DNA of 64,000 bases, taken from contig JAUWAU010000026.1 in NCBI GenBank assembly GCA_030601885.1, positions 1 to 64,000 on the forward strand, written 5' to 3'. This DNA is from Armatimonadota bacterium (lineage in GTDB: Bacteria > Armatimonadota > Zipacnadia > JAUWAU01). This document shows positions 44,163 to 53,377 of this stretch, piece after piece. The notes under the pieces are model-generated. The model was not told the origin of the DNA. It did no database searches and worked only from the letters and a program-made list of their open reading frames with translations. Positions within the stretch are counted from its first letter, which is position 1, and each line of letters starts with the position of its first letter. Made by a program: the position numbers and the translations under genes.

Positions 44163-44887
44163 CTAACGGCGACGAGTACCGCATCTACAACGCGCACGCG
44201 CCGGTGGGCGCGGAGGATAAGCTGCTGCGCGCCGTGACGATCTCCGAGACACGCGAGCACGAGCAGACGGTTGAGATGTTGGGCATGCTCACGAAGGAGA
44301 GCCTCGGCGAAGGGGCGCTGGATGCTCTGTGGGAGACGGAATTCGTGGATCGGCGGGTACGCGCGGCGATAGAGAAGCTGGTGACCACGGGTAATCACGG
44401 GCTGGTGCGGCTGATTCGGCAAGTCGCCGGGAAGGGTGTAACGGCGGCTCAGACCCGTGCCAGCCTCGAGCGCGCGACCGTTTCTGTCTCCTTCTCGGGC
44501 ACGCTGCGGGAGAGGGGCGGTCGCGGCGGGGTGCCTGTGCCGCTGCCGCAAGGGCCGCAGATCGAGCTACCGCTGCTCTGCGCCATCCTGCGGAGGAGGG
44601 GCAGCGCCGACCTGCAGACGCAACGCGAAGAACTCTTCGCCGAGCTGGCAGACCACTTCGAGCTTTCGTCGCAGCAGCGCGAGGCCTGCGGAAGGTGGGG
44701 CGACGGGCGGACGCGTCTGTGGGACTTCCGCGTCAAGCTCACCGCGTCGGCGCTGGACAAGAGGCGAGACATAGACCGCAGCCAGCCCGGCGTGTGGCGC
44801 CTCACGGACCAGGGACGCGCGCGGGCCGAGTCGGCCGAGGATACGTAGAAGCCGTTCATGCAGACAAGCGACGAGAGCGGGTGGAGA

Positions 44888-46330
44888 ATGACCTACCGAA
44901 CGATTGGAGCAGTCCTGATCGCTGCTCTTCTCATCCCTGCGTGTGTGCATGGGACCAGAGGAGCTGTTGCCGTGGCCCAAGCGCTGCCGAAGCCAAAGAT
45001 CACAGTCAGCTATAACGAGCGGCCGGATAAGGTCATCACCCTCGTCGGCATCGAGGTGCCGAGCGTCCCCGGCTTCGCCTGTGATGTGTGGTGCTATGAG
45101 CAGGGCTTCGATAACAGGCAGCGGGGCGAGGCCCAGCCGCAGCCGGATGGCAGCATGATCCTCACCCATACCCGCGGCGATACGACGGTGAAGACGCACA
45201 TTGTGCCCGGCGTCCTGCCCGCCGGCGATGGCGGGCCGGCAATGGCCTACGCCGACTTCAACATCACCGTGAGCGGCAAGACGAAGGACGATGTCATGGC
45301 GGTGACGTCGCTCAATCCCTGCTGGCAGATGCGCCGGGCGGAGGGCTTCAGCTCGGACGGGAAGTTCGTGGAGAACTTCGTCAACCAGTGCTTCGTCTTC
45401 ACCGAGAAGGGCTTCACGCTGCTGAAGGAGACCACGCGCTTTCCCGACACCCGCAAGCCAGCGGACGACGAGCGCAACAGCCCGCCGTGGGTACAGAATT
45501 ACCTCCCTGTCTGGCGCCGGCACAAGGGGCAGCCCGAGGCCTTCTGGGGGACGAGCACCGATCGGCCCATCTACAGCCTGGTGGGCGAAGTCTCGCGCGA
45601 CGGGAAGTACCTCACCGCATTCGGCTGCTTACAGACCAATCAGCTCGGCCAGGGCTGGCATGACTGCCTGCACATCTCCCCAAACCTGCGCGGCGAGTAC
45701 GACGAGGGCGCCAACGAGATCAGGTCGCACTGGCGGATGTACTTCATGGAGAACGATCCCGAGCGGCTCCTGCGGCTGTACCTGGCCGACTTCAAGCTCG
45801 AGCCGCCATTTCTCTCGGCCACCCCGCGGCGCGATGGCACGCTGGCGCTATCCTCGAAGGACCTCCCCGCGCAAAAGGCCACACTCGCGCTGCGCGTCTT
45901 CGTGGACGGAGAGCTGGCGAGCGTGGATGCGGCCCGCCAATGGCGACAGCAGCCCTGGGGCGCGCTGACGAGCGGCGGGGCCGGACCGGGTGTGCGCTAC
46001 TGCATTTGGGCCAATCCGGTGGGCGACCACATCGACCTCGTGGTGAGCGTCGCGAATAGCTCTCGGAAGGCAATCGACGGGCGCATCGAGGCGATATTTG
46101 ACGTCGAGGATCGGTCCAGCCTCGCGGAGGCCGGCGGCGTTGCCGGTGTGCTGTGGGAAGATGGACAAGTGTCGGCCGATCTTGCCGGGATCGAGCCAGG
46201 CGAGTTCAAGACGCTCCGCGGGCGGGTGTATCTGCTGAAGGCCGAGCGGGCTGAGCTACAGCGTCTCCAGAATCAGGACCTGGAGGAGTGGCGCTTGGCG
46301 GTGCCGTTCAGCAGGGCGCTGCCGGAGTGA
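44888..46330 (+). CDS. secreted protein of unknown family, paralogue 1
   Basis: A 480-aa exported protein. The N-terminus TYRTIGAVLIAALLIPACVH is a signal peptide and could be a lipobox (IPAC), though Sec cleavage further on (AVAVAQA) is also possible. The mature part is beta-rich with conserved cysteines (FACDVWCYEQGF; LNPCWQM; VNQCFVF; TAFGCLQ; WHDCLH) and motifs shared with the next gene: RPDKVITLVGIEVP, PDGSMILTHTRG and WRMYFMENDPERLLRLYLAD. The last 150 residues look like an Ig-like or jelly-roll domain. The family was not recognised. It follows the disrupted Mrr_N gene by 39 bp. Confidence 0.72.
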   Translation: MTYRTIGAVLIAALLIPACVHGTRGAVAVAQALPKPKITVSYNERPDKVITLVGIEVPSVPGFACDVWCYEQGFDNRQRGEAQPQPDGSMILTHTRGDTTVKTHIVPGVLPAGDGGPAMAYADFNITVSGKTKDDVMAVTSLNPCWQMRRAEGFSSDGKFVENFVNQCFVFTEKGFTLLKETTRFPDTRKPADDERNSPPWVQNYLPVWRRHKGQPEAFWGTSTDRPIYSLVGEVSRDGKYLTAFGCLQTNQLGQGWHDCLHISPNLRGEYDEGANEIRSHWRMYFMENDPERLLRLYLADFKLEPPFLSATPRRDGTLALSSKDLPAQKATLALRVFVDGELASVDAARQWRQQPWGALTSGGAGPGVRYCIWANPVGDHIDLVVSVANSSRKAIDGRIEAIFDVEDRSSLAEAGGVAGVLWEDGQVSADLAGIEPGEFKTLRGRVYLLKAERAELQRLQNQDLEEWRLAVPFSRALPE

Positions 46331-46383
46331 GGGTGAGTAGTCGCGCACCGGTTGACGAGGCACTCGCGGCGCAGAGGCAAGGA

Positions 46384-46431
46384 CCCAGGCTGGCAGCCTG
46401 GGCCACACTGAGGCAGCCTGGGCTACACTGA
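46384..46431. repeat. hairpin plus two direct 20-bp repeats
   Basis: CCCAGGCT-ggc-AGCCTGGG (46384-46402) overlaps a direct repeat GGCAGCCTGGGCCACACTGA (46392-46411) and its copy with one change (46412-46431). Lies between the two secreted paralogues; related to the GCCTGGGCC hairpin near 6445. Confidence 0.7.
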
Positions 46432-46533
46432 TGTAGGCGCGGCGGCCTCGCTGCTCGTCTGACTACCCCCGAAGGACCTCTCACGGACGCGACGAAATGG
46501 CAGTGGCCAAATACTGAAGTGGAGGCCCGTGCC

Positions 46534-48015
46534 ATGATCCGCCGCACGTTCTGCCTGACGGCTGCATTGACCATCCCTCTGTGGACCGAGCTGGAGAAAG
46601 GTAACCTCGCTATGGCCCAAGCCCCGCCGCCGAAACCGAAGATCAGCGTCAGCTATGAGGACCGCCCGGATAAGGTCATCACCCTCGTCGGCATCGCCGT
46701 GCCCACGATTCCCGACTTCGAGTGCGATGTGTGGTGCTACGAGTCGGGCTTCGACAACAGGGGACGCGGTGAGGCCGAGCCGCAGCCCGATGGGAGTATG
46801 ATCCTCACGCACACGCGCGGTCCGACGACGGTGAAGACGCACATTGTGCCGGGGACGATCCCCCCGAGCGATGCGGGAGGAACCGTGGCGTATGTGGACT
46901 TCTTCATCACGGTGAGCGGGAAGAGGAAGGACGACGTGATGGGGATGACGACAGTGAACCCGTGCTGGCAGATGAAGCGCGCGCCGGGCTTCAGGTCGGA
47001 GGACGACTACGTCAAGGACTTCGCCAACCAGTGTTTCATGTTCACCGAGAAGGGCCTCACGATGCTGAGCGAGACGACGCGCTTCCCCGACACGCGGAGG
47101 CCGCTCGATGACAGGGTAAACACTCCGCCGTGGGTGCAGAACTACCCACCGGTCTGGCTGCGCCACCCGGGCCAGCGACCGAACTCCCGCGGCATCGGCG
47201 TCGATCGCCCCATCTACATGCTCGCGGGCGAGATCTCCCGCGACGGCCAGTACCTCGTAGCGATGGGGTGCAGGCGCGGCGGGCGGGTTGGTCAGGTCTG
47301 GCACGACTGCCTGCACCTGTCACCCGATCTCCGCGACGAGTACGACGAGGCGGCGAATGAGTTGAGGGCGCGCTGGCGGATGTACTTCATGGGGAACGAT
47401 CCCGACCGGCTGCTGCGGATGTACCTGGCCGACATCAAGCCGCCGGCGCCGGCCGTCTCCGTCGAGGCGAAGGCGCCTGACGGGCCGCTCGTGATAACCT
47501 CGTCGGAGCTACCGGGGCAGACGGCCAGACTCGCGCTGCGCATCGCGATAGATGGCCAGGTGGCCCTCATGGATGCAGCGCATCAATGGGAGAAGCAGAT
47601 CTGGGGCGCGGTTACCGGCGGGGGCTCCGGGCCGAAGGGTCAGTACTATGTGTGGGCAAATCCCGTGGCCGACTACATCGACCTCGTGGTGAGCGTGGCT
47701 AACACCTCGCGGAACACGATCGACCCGCGGGTTGAGGCGATGCTCGATCTCGCGGACCCGTCCGGGCTCGCCGCGGCCGGGGGTGTTGCCAGCGTGCTCT
47801 GGGAGGGTGGAGACGCGGCGGCGCTGGGGATCACTCCGCCGAAGCGGATCACCGCCACGGGCGCTCTGGCGGACATCGCGCCGGGCGAGTTCAAGACCCT
47901 GCGCGGCCGTGTCCATCTGACGAAGTCAACGCCGGCTGACCTTGAGAAGGTGCGAGCCGAGGACCTCGCCGAGTGGCGCCGTGCCGTGCCGTTCAAACGT
48001 GCCCTACCGGAGTAA
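46534..48015 (+). CDS. secreted protein of unknown family, paralogue 2
   Basis: A 493-aa paralogue of the preceding secreted protein, similar along nearly its whole length (RPDKVITLVGIAVP; ECDVWCYESGFDNRGRG; WRMYFMGNDPDRLLRMYLAD; EWRRAVPFKRALPE at the end). The signal peptide is less regular (IRRTFCLTAALTIPLW, then ELEKGNLAMAQA). All shared cysteines are kept, so they probably form disulfides or a metal site. It differs by an insertion of about 15 residues near the C-terminus. GGAGG stands eight bases before ATG 46534. The ceramidase-like gene starts five bases after its stop, so they are likely co-translated. No family recognised. Confidence 0.72.
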   Translation: MIRRTFCLTAALTIPLWTELEKGNLAMAQAPPPKPKISVSYEDRPDKVITLVGIAVPTIPDFECDVWCYESGFDNRGRGEAEPQPDGSMILTHTRGPTTVKTHIVPGTIPPSDAGGTVAYVDFFITVSGKRKDDVMGMTTVNPCWQMKRAPGFRSEDDYVKDFANQCFMFTEKGLTMLSETTRFPDTRRPLDDRVNTPPWVQNYPPVWLRHPGQRPNSRGIGVDRPIYMLAGEISRDGQYLVAMGCRRGGRVGQVWHDCLHLSPDLRDEYDEAANELRARWRMYFMGNDPDRLLRMYLADIKPPAPAVSVEAKAPDGPLVITSSELPGQTARLALRIAIDGQVALMDAAHQWEKQIWGAVTGGGSGPKGQYYVWANPVADYIDLVVSVANTSRNTIDPRVEAMLDLADPSGLAAAGGVASVLWEGGDAAALGITPPKRITATGALADIAPGEFKTLRGRVHLTKSTPADLEKVRAEDLAEWRRAVPFKRALPE

Positions 48016-48020
48016 GTGCC

Positions 48021-49343
48021 ATGAGAAAAGCCAGCACCTTCAAGGCGGGAGTCGCCCGCGTCAACATCACGCCGCCTGTCGGCATCGAACTGAGCGGCTA
48101 CGCGGGACGCAAGCCGTCGGTGGCCTTCAGCGATGACCTCTACGCCACCGCACTCGTACTCACGGACGGGACGACGAAGGCGGCCGTCGTGTCACTCGAT
48201 CTCATCGACCTCGACACCGAGTATGTCGGGCAAGTCGGGGCGGAGGCGGCGCGGCGGACGCGGATCGCCCCGGAGAACCTGGTGTTCTGCTCCACCCACA
48301 CGCACTTCGGGCCGACGACGAGGGAGCGTGATGGTGACACGTCCACGTCGGACACGGCGGCGTACATGGCCGATCTGAAGTTCAAGCTCGCCGGTGCGAT
48401 CCAGGAGGCGAACTCGAGGCTGCGCCGGGCGACGGTGAGCGTGGGAAGGGCCATCTCGGGCATGGCGGTGAATCGGCGCGAGCGGACGGCGGACGGAACG
48501 ATCATCCTGGGGGTGAATCCCGAGGGCCCGGTGGATCACGAGATCGCGGGCCTGCGCATCGATGGACCGGTCGGACGGCCGCTGGCATTCGCCTTCAATT
48601 ACCAGTGCCATCCGACGAGCCAGACGAATACTTGTCGGCGCATCTCGGCCGATTACCCGGGACCCGCCTGCCGGATCGTGGAGGACGCGACGGGGGCGAT
48701 GTGCCTGTATCTGCAGGGGGCGTGCGGCAACATCCGGCCGGTCCTGCAGGATGACGATCCGGAGATCCCGCGGCGGCTCGGGGGGATGCTGGGAGGGGCG
48801 GCGATCGAGGCCTATGAGACCGCTGAGCCGATCGAGAGTATGCCGCTGCGTGTTGCGTCGCGCACCGTGAAGCTGCCGGCGAAGACGTTCGCCTCGGCGG
48901 CGGAGGCGAAGCGGGTGATCGCGCACTGGGAGGGCCAAATCGAGGAGCTCACGGCACGGAGAGTGGCGCGAGCCCGAGTGGAATGGGCGCGCCGCCTTAT
49001 GGAGCACGCTCGAGCGGCGCTCGAGAGCATCCAGACGGGCAAGCCGCTGCCGCCGGTCATGGCGCCTATGTGGGCCGTGCGCATTGGCGAGCTGGGCATC
49101 GCGACGGCGCCGGGGGAGATCTTCGTCGAGATCGGCCAGGCGGTGAAGGAGCGCTCGCCCTTCGCGCACACCATGTTCCTCGGCTACACGAATGGCCACA
49201 TCGGGTACGTCCCGGTGCCCGAGGAGTACCCCAAGGGCGGGTACGAGGTGGAGCGGGCGTGTCGCGTGGCCCCCGAGGCCGCCGGCATCATCACCGACAC
49301 CGCGCTGGCGCTGCTGAGGAAGGTCAAGCGGGCCAGGAAGTGA
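48021..49343 (+). CDS. neutral/alkaline ceramidase-like hydrolase
   Basis: A 440-aa protein matching the N-terminal catalytic domain of neutral/alkaline non-lysosomal ceramidases. It opens FKAGVARVNITPPVGIELSG, then has LVFCSTHTHFGPTTRE with the zinc-type His-x-His and FNYQCHPTSQTNT, followed by SADYPGPACRIVE and LQGACGNIRPVLQ, all family landmarks. No signal peptide is visible, and the C-terminal Ig-like domain of true ceramidases is lacking, so the substrate may be another amide or ester. Start at ATG 48021 (GGAG eight bases upstream), five bases after the preceding stop. Confidence 0.85.
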   Translation: MRKASTFKAGVARVNITPPVGIELSGYAGRKPSVAFSDDLYATALVLTDGTTKAAVVSLDLIDLDTEYVGQVGAEAARRTRIAPENLVFCSTHTHFGPTTRERDGDTSTSDTAAYMADLKFKLAGAIQEANSRLRRATVSVGRAISGMAVNRRERTADGTIILGVNPEGPVDHEIAGLRIDGPVGRPLAFAFNYQCHPTSQTNTCRRISADYPGPACRIVEDATGAMCLYLQGACGNIRPVLQDDDPEIPRRLGGMLGGAAIEAYETAEPIESMPLRVASRTVKLPAKTFASAAEAKRVIAHWEGQIEELTARRVARARVEWARRLMEHARAALESIQTGKPLPPVMAPMWAVRIGELGIATAPGEIFVEIGQAVKERSPFAHTMFLGYTNGHIGYVPVPEEYPKGGYEVERACRVAPEAAGIITDTALALLRKVKRARK

Positions 49344-49392
49344 CGCCCGGACGGGAGATGCGCTGCGCTGCGGGAGGATATGCGCAACGCTG

Positions 49393-49470
49393 ACGGTGAC
49401 GTTTGCTGACGGTCTATCGCAGACGGTGCGGCTCTCGGCGGGGGAGGAGAAGGCCCTCAACGCGGAATAG
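49393..49470 (+). pseudogene. possible 3' remnant of a lost gene
   Basis: The frame reads TVTFADGLSQTVRLSAGEEK, then ALNAE and a stop. This resembles the end of a secreted beta-sandwich protein, with no start or upstream part. It lies between two intact genes. Confidence 0.35.
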
Positions 49471-49532
49471 GGCCACCGAGAGCACCGAGATCATAGAGCG
49501 AGGAAACAAGGCGGCAGAAGAGGGGCGGGACC

Positions 49533-50513
49533 ATGTCGAAGCTCATCGAGATCAGCCGCATCCATCCCGGGCACCAGCACCACGCGTTCACTGATCTCGT
49601 ACAGTGGCGCGGCGCCTACTACCTCTGCTTCCGGTCGGCAGTGCACCACGCACCCGATCCCAACAGCCGCATCACGCTGCTCCGGTCAACCGATCTTGAG
49701 GCGTGGGACCTCCTGTGGGAGAAGAGGGCGCCCGAGGATACGCGCGACCCGAAGATGGTGGCGAGTGAGGAGAGGCTGACGGTCACCTTCGTCAATCGCT
49801 TCGAGCAAGACGGTTCGATGATCACGGAAACGTGGGCCTCGTGGACGGACGATGGCGAGACGTGGACGGAGCCGTCTACTGTCCTCCAGGACGGCTGGCG
49901 GCTGTGGCGGGCCAAGCAGTGGCGCGGGGAGACGTACCTCGCCGCATGTCGGCCCATCCCCAAGCCGCCGCGTGAGGGATACCTGTATCAGGAGGTCGGG
50001 CTGTTCCGCACCGTAGACGGAACGGCCTTCGAGCAGGCGGGCACGATCTACTCCGGCCCGGAGAAGCCGAACGAGACGTCGATCACGGAGCTGCCCGACG
50101 GTGGGCTGGGAGCGCTGGTGCGGCGGGAACTGCCGCCGTACCATCCCCTGTGGGCGCGCGCGGACGGTCCCGAGGGCCCGTGGATGTACCTCGATGTGGG
50201 CCTGCCCATGTTCGGCCCATCGCTGCTGCGCGTCGGGGACGTGGTGCTGTACGCGGTGCGCATCCGCCTCAGCCAATACGAGACGCAGAACTTCTCCATC
50301 GGCGCCATCGACTGGCACACAGGGCAGCCAACGGAGCTGTTCAGCCTCGGGCCGTGGGGCGATGCGTCGTACGCCACGATGTTCTGCCCGACCGAGGGCG
50401 AGCTGGCGATGACGTTCTATGCCGGGGATCGGGAGCGCGCGTCGATCTATCTGGCACGCTTTGATCTGGCGGCGCTGCTCAGTGCCGTCGGGCGAGTGCC
50501 TCTGGTGCCGTAA
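49533..50513 (+). CDS. sialidase/BNR-like beta-propeller protein
   Basis: A 326-aa beta-propeller with sialidase-type bladed repeats (SRITLLRSTDLEAWDLLWEK; ITETWASWTDDGETWTEPST; VGLFRTVDGTAFEQAGTIYS). It is similar to family-43/117 or BNR-repeat glycan enzymes and binding proteins. No signal peptide is visible, so it would be cytoplasmic unless the start is wrong. ATG 49533 follows GGGGCGGGA. Catalytic residues could not be assigned, so it may be a glycosidase or only a binding protein. It converges on the sulfatase-like gene. Confidence 0.72.
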   Translation: MSKLIEISRIHPGHQHHAFTDLVQWRGAYYLCFRSAVHHAPDPNSRITLLRSTDLEAWDLLWEKRAPEDTRDPKMVASEERLTVTFVNRFEQDGSMITETWASWTDDGETWTEPSTVLQDGWRLWRAKQWRGETYLAACRPIPKPPREGYLYQEVGLFRTVDGTAFEQAGTIYSGPEKPNETSITELPDGGLGALVRRELPPYHPLWARADGPEGPWMYLDVGLPMFGPSLLRVGDVVLYAVRIRLSQYETQNFSIGAIDWHTGQPTELFSLGPWGDASYATMFCPTEGELAMTFYAGDRERASIYLARFDLAALLSAVGRVPLVP

Positions 50514-50516
50514 CTG

Positions 50517-50544
50517 TAGGGCGACCCGACGGGTGACCCCTACC
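50517..50544. terminator. hairpin between convergent genes
   Basis: GTAGGGCGACCCG and CGGGTGACCCCTAC form a nearly perfect stem four bases after the propeller stop. It belongs to the GGGGCGACCC repeat family (compare 4111-4137) and could end both transcripts. Two further small palindromes follow before 50620. Confidence 0.5.
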
Positions 50545-50639
50545 TGGTGCGTGCATGCACCAATTGCAGGTGGCTCGGGAACCGGGTGCCACGGGTTGCT
50601 GGTCAACCCGTGCGTCCTCCGCTGCAGCCAGCGTCGGCC

Positions 50640-52139
50640 TCAGAGCCGCGTGTACGTCTCGACGTACTCCTCGCCCGATCCACCCTCACGCATGAACTCC
50701 ACCAGCGCGTCGAGCATCTGTTTCGCGATCCGCGGGTGCTTCTTGATGCAGTTGTCGAGCTGCCATAGGTCGGCCCGCCGATCGAACAGCTCCGCCTCGA
50801 AGGGCTCGCGACCGACCACGAGCGAGTAGCGCGGTCCGGTCACGGTTATGTGCGACCGCCTGGCTCCGGACGGCCCCGGGCCGCTGCCGCAGTGCCGCGA
50901 GGTGAACACGAAGTCCCAGTGCCGGCGCGCGTCGCCGCTGAGCAGAGGGACGATGGAGCGGCCGTACATCCCCGGACCTGCTGCGCCGGCGGCGTCAATG
51001 ATCGTCGGCGCAATGTCGGCCGCCTGCACGAGTGCGCTCACCCGTTTCGGCAGCTTCGCGCCGGGGAGCCACACGATCAGCGGGATGCCGCCGACCTCCT
51101 CGTAGATCGGCCACGGGTCGTTCGGGTCCACGGTGTGCTTGCCCATGCGGCTGTGCTCGCCCAGGTACATCCCGTGGTCGGAGACGAGCATCACCATGGT
51201 GCTATCCAGCAGCCCCATCTCCTCGATCTGCCGCAGCAGCACGCCGACCCACTTGTCCGTGAGCGTCACCTCGGCCGCGTACCGCGCCCGCAAGCGGTCA
51301 TGTTCCTGCCGCGTGTAGATGTCGATGTAGCCGTAGTTCGGGAAGCAGTAGTCGTGGCCCTCGAACGGGCCGGGGCTGTAGAGCCGCGTGTAGTAGTCGG
51401 GCGCGCGCCAGATCTCGTGTATCTCAAAGGTGTCCACCCACAGGAAGAATGGGTCGCGCTGGTAGTTGTCCTCGAGCCACTCGCCGGCGCGGATCATGGT
51501 GCGGGCCACGAACCAGTCGGTCTCGTGGCGCATGTGGGCCATGCGGGCCATGTCGCGCCGATAGCCGCCGCCTCCCTGCCGGACGTTCTCGGCGGGGAAG
51601 GGCATTTCGATGTCGTCGCGCTTCGTGGTGTTCTCCGGCGGCGGGCCGATCAGGTCGTACTCGTGGAAGTCGCGGGGGAACTTGGCCGGGACCATGTTCG
51701 ACGTGTCCAGGATGAGGCCGGTGTGATACCCCGCCTCGCGCAGGCACTGGGTGACGGTGATCTCCTCGTCCCCGAGCGGCTTCCAGCCGTACCGCGGCCA
51801 GTTGCAGTTGCCGGTGAAGGCATCGGTGCGCATGGGCACGGTGGGGAACGAGCCGCAGTAGGCGCGATCGAGGCAGGTGGCCCTTGCGGCGAAGGCGTCG
51901 ATGGCGGGCGTTCGGATGGACGCGTTCCCGTAACATCCCAGGTAGTCGCGGCGCAGCGTGTCCATGCAGATGACGATGACGTTCATGCCGGTCGGTCTCC
52001 CTTTTGACGAGGCTTGTGGGTCGTGATAGCGCGGCTGCGCCTGTGCTGCCCTCGGCAGAGCCTCCGCTCCCGCGACGGCGAGTGCGGAAGCGCCGACGGT
52101 CCGTAGGAAGTCTCTTCGTGTGGGCTTGTGCTTTGCCAC
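50640..52139 (-). CDS. Tat-exported sulfatase-like hydrolase with Thr at the nucleophile position
   Basis: A 499-aa alkaline-phosphatase-superfamily enzyme. The N-terminus KPTRRDFLRTVGASALAVAG is a twin-arginine signal. The sulfatase fold follows: metal site MNVIVICMDTLRRDYLGCYG, active-site helix SFPTVPMRTDAFTG, late metal site LVSDHGMYLGEHSRMGKHT, and C-terminal LFDRRADLWQLDN. In sulfatases the active-site motif starts with Cys or Ser (C/S-x-P-x-R) that is oxidised to formylglycine. Here the position is Thr, as in phosphoethanolamine/phosphoglycerol transferases and phosphodiesterases. GTG at 52139 has GAGGTG upstream and starts the Tat signal. Sulfatase activity is therefore doubtful. Confidence 0.85.
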   Translation of the reverse strand: MAKHKPTRRDFLRTVGASALAVAGAEALPRAAQAQPRYHDPQASSKGRPTGMNVIVICMDTLRRDYLGCYGNASIRTPAIDAFAARATCLDRAYCGSFPTVPMRTDAFTGNCNWPRYGWKPLGDEEITVTQCLREAGYHTGLILDTSNMVPAKFPRDFHEYDLIGPPPENTTKRDDIEMPFPAENVRQGGGGYRRDMARMAHMRHETDWFVARTMIRAGEWLEDNYQRDPFFLWVDTFEIHEIWRAPDYYTRLYSPGPFEGHDYCFPNYGYIDIYTRQEHDRLRARYAAEVTLTDKWVGVLLRQIEEMGLLDSTMVMLVSDHGMYLGEHSRMGKHTVDPNDPWPIYEEVGGIPLIVWLPGAKLPKRVSALVQAADIAPTIIDAAGAAGPGMYGRSIVPLLSGDARRHWDFVFTSRHCGSGPGPSGARRSHITVTGPRYSLVVGREPFEAELFDRRADLWQLDNCIKKHPRIAKQMLDALVEFMREGGSGEEYVETYTRL

Positions 52140-52444
52140 GTCAGCACCTCGATTGGGTGTGAGGGTTGTTCGCCGTGGCGGGCGAGGAGGCCTGCGCGGG
52201 CGGGGATGGCAAGCAGCGTGGGCACGCCCGTAGTGAGCCGACGTCATCCCCGCAGGATCGGCCCAACTCGCTGCGAAGCACCTGATCCAGGCACGGACGC
52301 GCTTCTTCCGGAGGGACGGCGTTTCTCCAGGCAGTAATCAGCCCGTGCGTGCTGACGGGCACCACTTCCCGCGCGACGGGCCAGATCTCCTCCTAAGCCC
52401 CAGACTCACACGTGGATGGGCTTTTTCGACGGGACACCGGTGTC
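52140..52444. other. non-coding stretch of about 300 bp
   Basis: Between the sulfatase-like gene and the PD40 lipoprotein gene. It contains short GC palindromes such as GGACACCGGTGTCC (52433-52446, reaching just into the end of the PD40 gene) but no gene. Confidence 0.4.
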
Positions 52445-53377
52445 CTAGCGGCACCAGTCCGGGTCCATACAGTCAACGCCGGGGGCAGCCAACAGGACTT
52501 GGTACCCGGTGCCGTCGGCGTTTATGATGTGGATCTGGTAGTCATCACCGACCTTCGCCGAGAAGACGATCTTGCTCCCGTCGGGCGACCAGCACGGAGA
52601 CATCTCAAAGCAGTAACCGGCCACGCCCACCTGCTGGAATGGCCCCCCGGCCGAGCTCATCTTGAGGATCGAGACGGGGGGCGAGTAGTTGATGCAGCTG
52701 AAGAATGCGATCTCTGTGCCGTCGGGCGACCAAGCCGGGCCCCAGGAGTAATCGGGGTCGTTAGTCAGATTCGTCTGCCCGCTGCCGTCGGTCGCATTCA
52801 TGACATGGATGTCCAAATCGTTAGGCCATTCCCACATGGACGCATAGGCGATCTTGGTACCGTCCGGCGACCACGCCGCCAGGAGGCCGCCGGCAAGCGG
52901 CACCGGAGTCCCGCTGCCGTCGGCGTTCATGACGTGGATCACCCAGTTGTCGCTGCCCGTTGCCTGCGCTGCGTAGGCGATTTTCGTCCCGTCCGGCGAC
53001 CAGCATGGCGACGCCTCGAACCCCTGGGTGTTGGTCAGCTGCGTGACGGCCCCGGTGGCGGCGTTCACGATGAAGATGTCTGAGTTTGTCGCCGACCCTA
53101 CCCCGTTGTTCCGCCGGTAGGCGATTCTCGTCCGATCCGGCGACCAGGCCGGCATCATGTCGTCCGCGGCGGGATCGTTGGTGACATTGACAAGACCGGT
53201 GCCGTCAGCCTTCATGATGTAGATCTCGTCGTCGCCGTCGCGGTCAGACACGAAGGCCAGCGGCGTCACTGCACCAGGCCGCGGCGGTGGCGGTGACGGT
53301 GCCGAGCCGCCCCCCCCGCATCCGGCCACAGCCAGCGCCAAGCCAATGCTCACTGCCACAAGCTGTGCCATACGCAT
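52445..53377 (-). CDS. PD40/TolB-like beta-propeller lipoprotein, copy 1
   Basis: A 310-aa lipoprotein: signal peptide with lipobox (VSIGLALAVAGC), a Gly/Pro linker, then about six PD40 blades with the repeated phrase WSPDGTKIAYA. Typical of TolB-like propellers (for example MPAWSPDRTRIAYR; SPCWSPDGTKIAYA; GPAWSPDGTEIAFF). It probably binds proteins or peptides at a membrane surface; no enzyme motif. ATG 53377 is preceded by GGAGGAAGGG. A close tandem copy lies at 53744-54661, with the upstream DNA duplicated too. Confidence 0.85.
   Translation of the reverse strand: MRMAQLVAVSIGLALAVAGCGGGGSAPSPPPPRPGAVTPLAFVSDRDGDDEIYIMKADGTGLVNVTNDPAADDMMPAWSPDRTRIAYRRNNGVGSATNSDIFIVNAATGAVTQLTNTQGFEASPCWSPDGTKIAYAAQATGSDNWVIHVMNADGSGTPVPLAGGLLAAWSPDGTKIAYASMWEWPNDLDIHVMNATDGSGQTNLTNDPDYSWGPAWSPDGTEIAFFSCINYSPPVSILKMSSAGGPFQQVGVAGYCFEMSPCWSPDGSKIVFSAKVGDDYQIHIINADGTGYQVLLAAPGVDCMDPDWCR

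Larger units (their letters stand above)
42143..44848 (+). pseudogene. Mrr_N-domain gene split by an IS element in codon 5
   Basis: 42143-42156 reads ATG GCG GTC TCT AA, and 44163-44848 resumes with a second CTAA. Joining at the CTAA duplication gives MAVSNGDEYRIYNAHAPVGA and an open frame to 44848 (about 231 aa). The C-terminal 80 residues (PLLCAILRRRGSADLQTQRE; WDFRVKLTASALDKRRDI; PGVWRLTDQGRARAE) resemble the winged-helix N-terminal domain of Mrr restriction proteins, here without a nuclease domain. The N-terminal part is not recognised. A truncated protein might still start at GTG 44204. GGAGG lies directly before ATG 42143, too close for an ideal ribosome-binding site. Confidence 0.72.
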
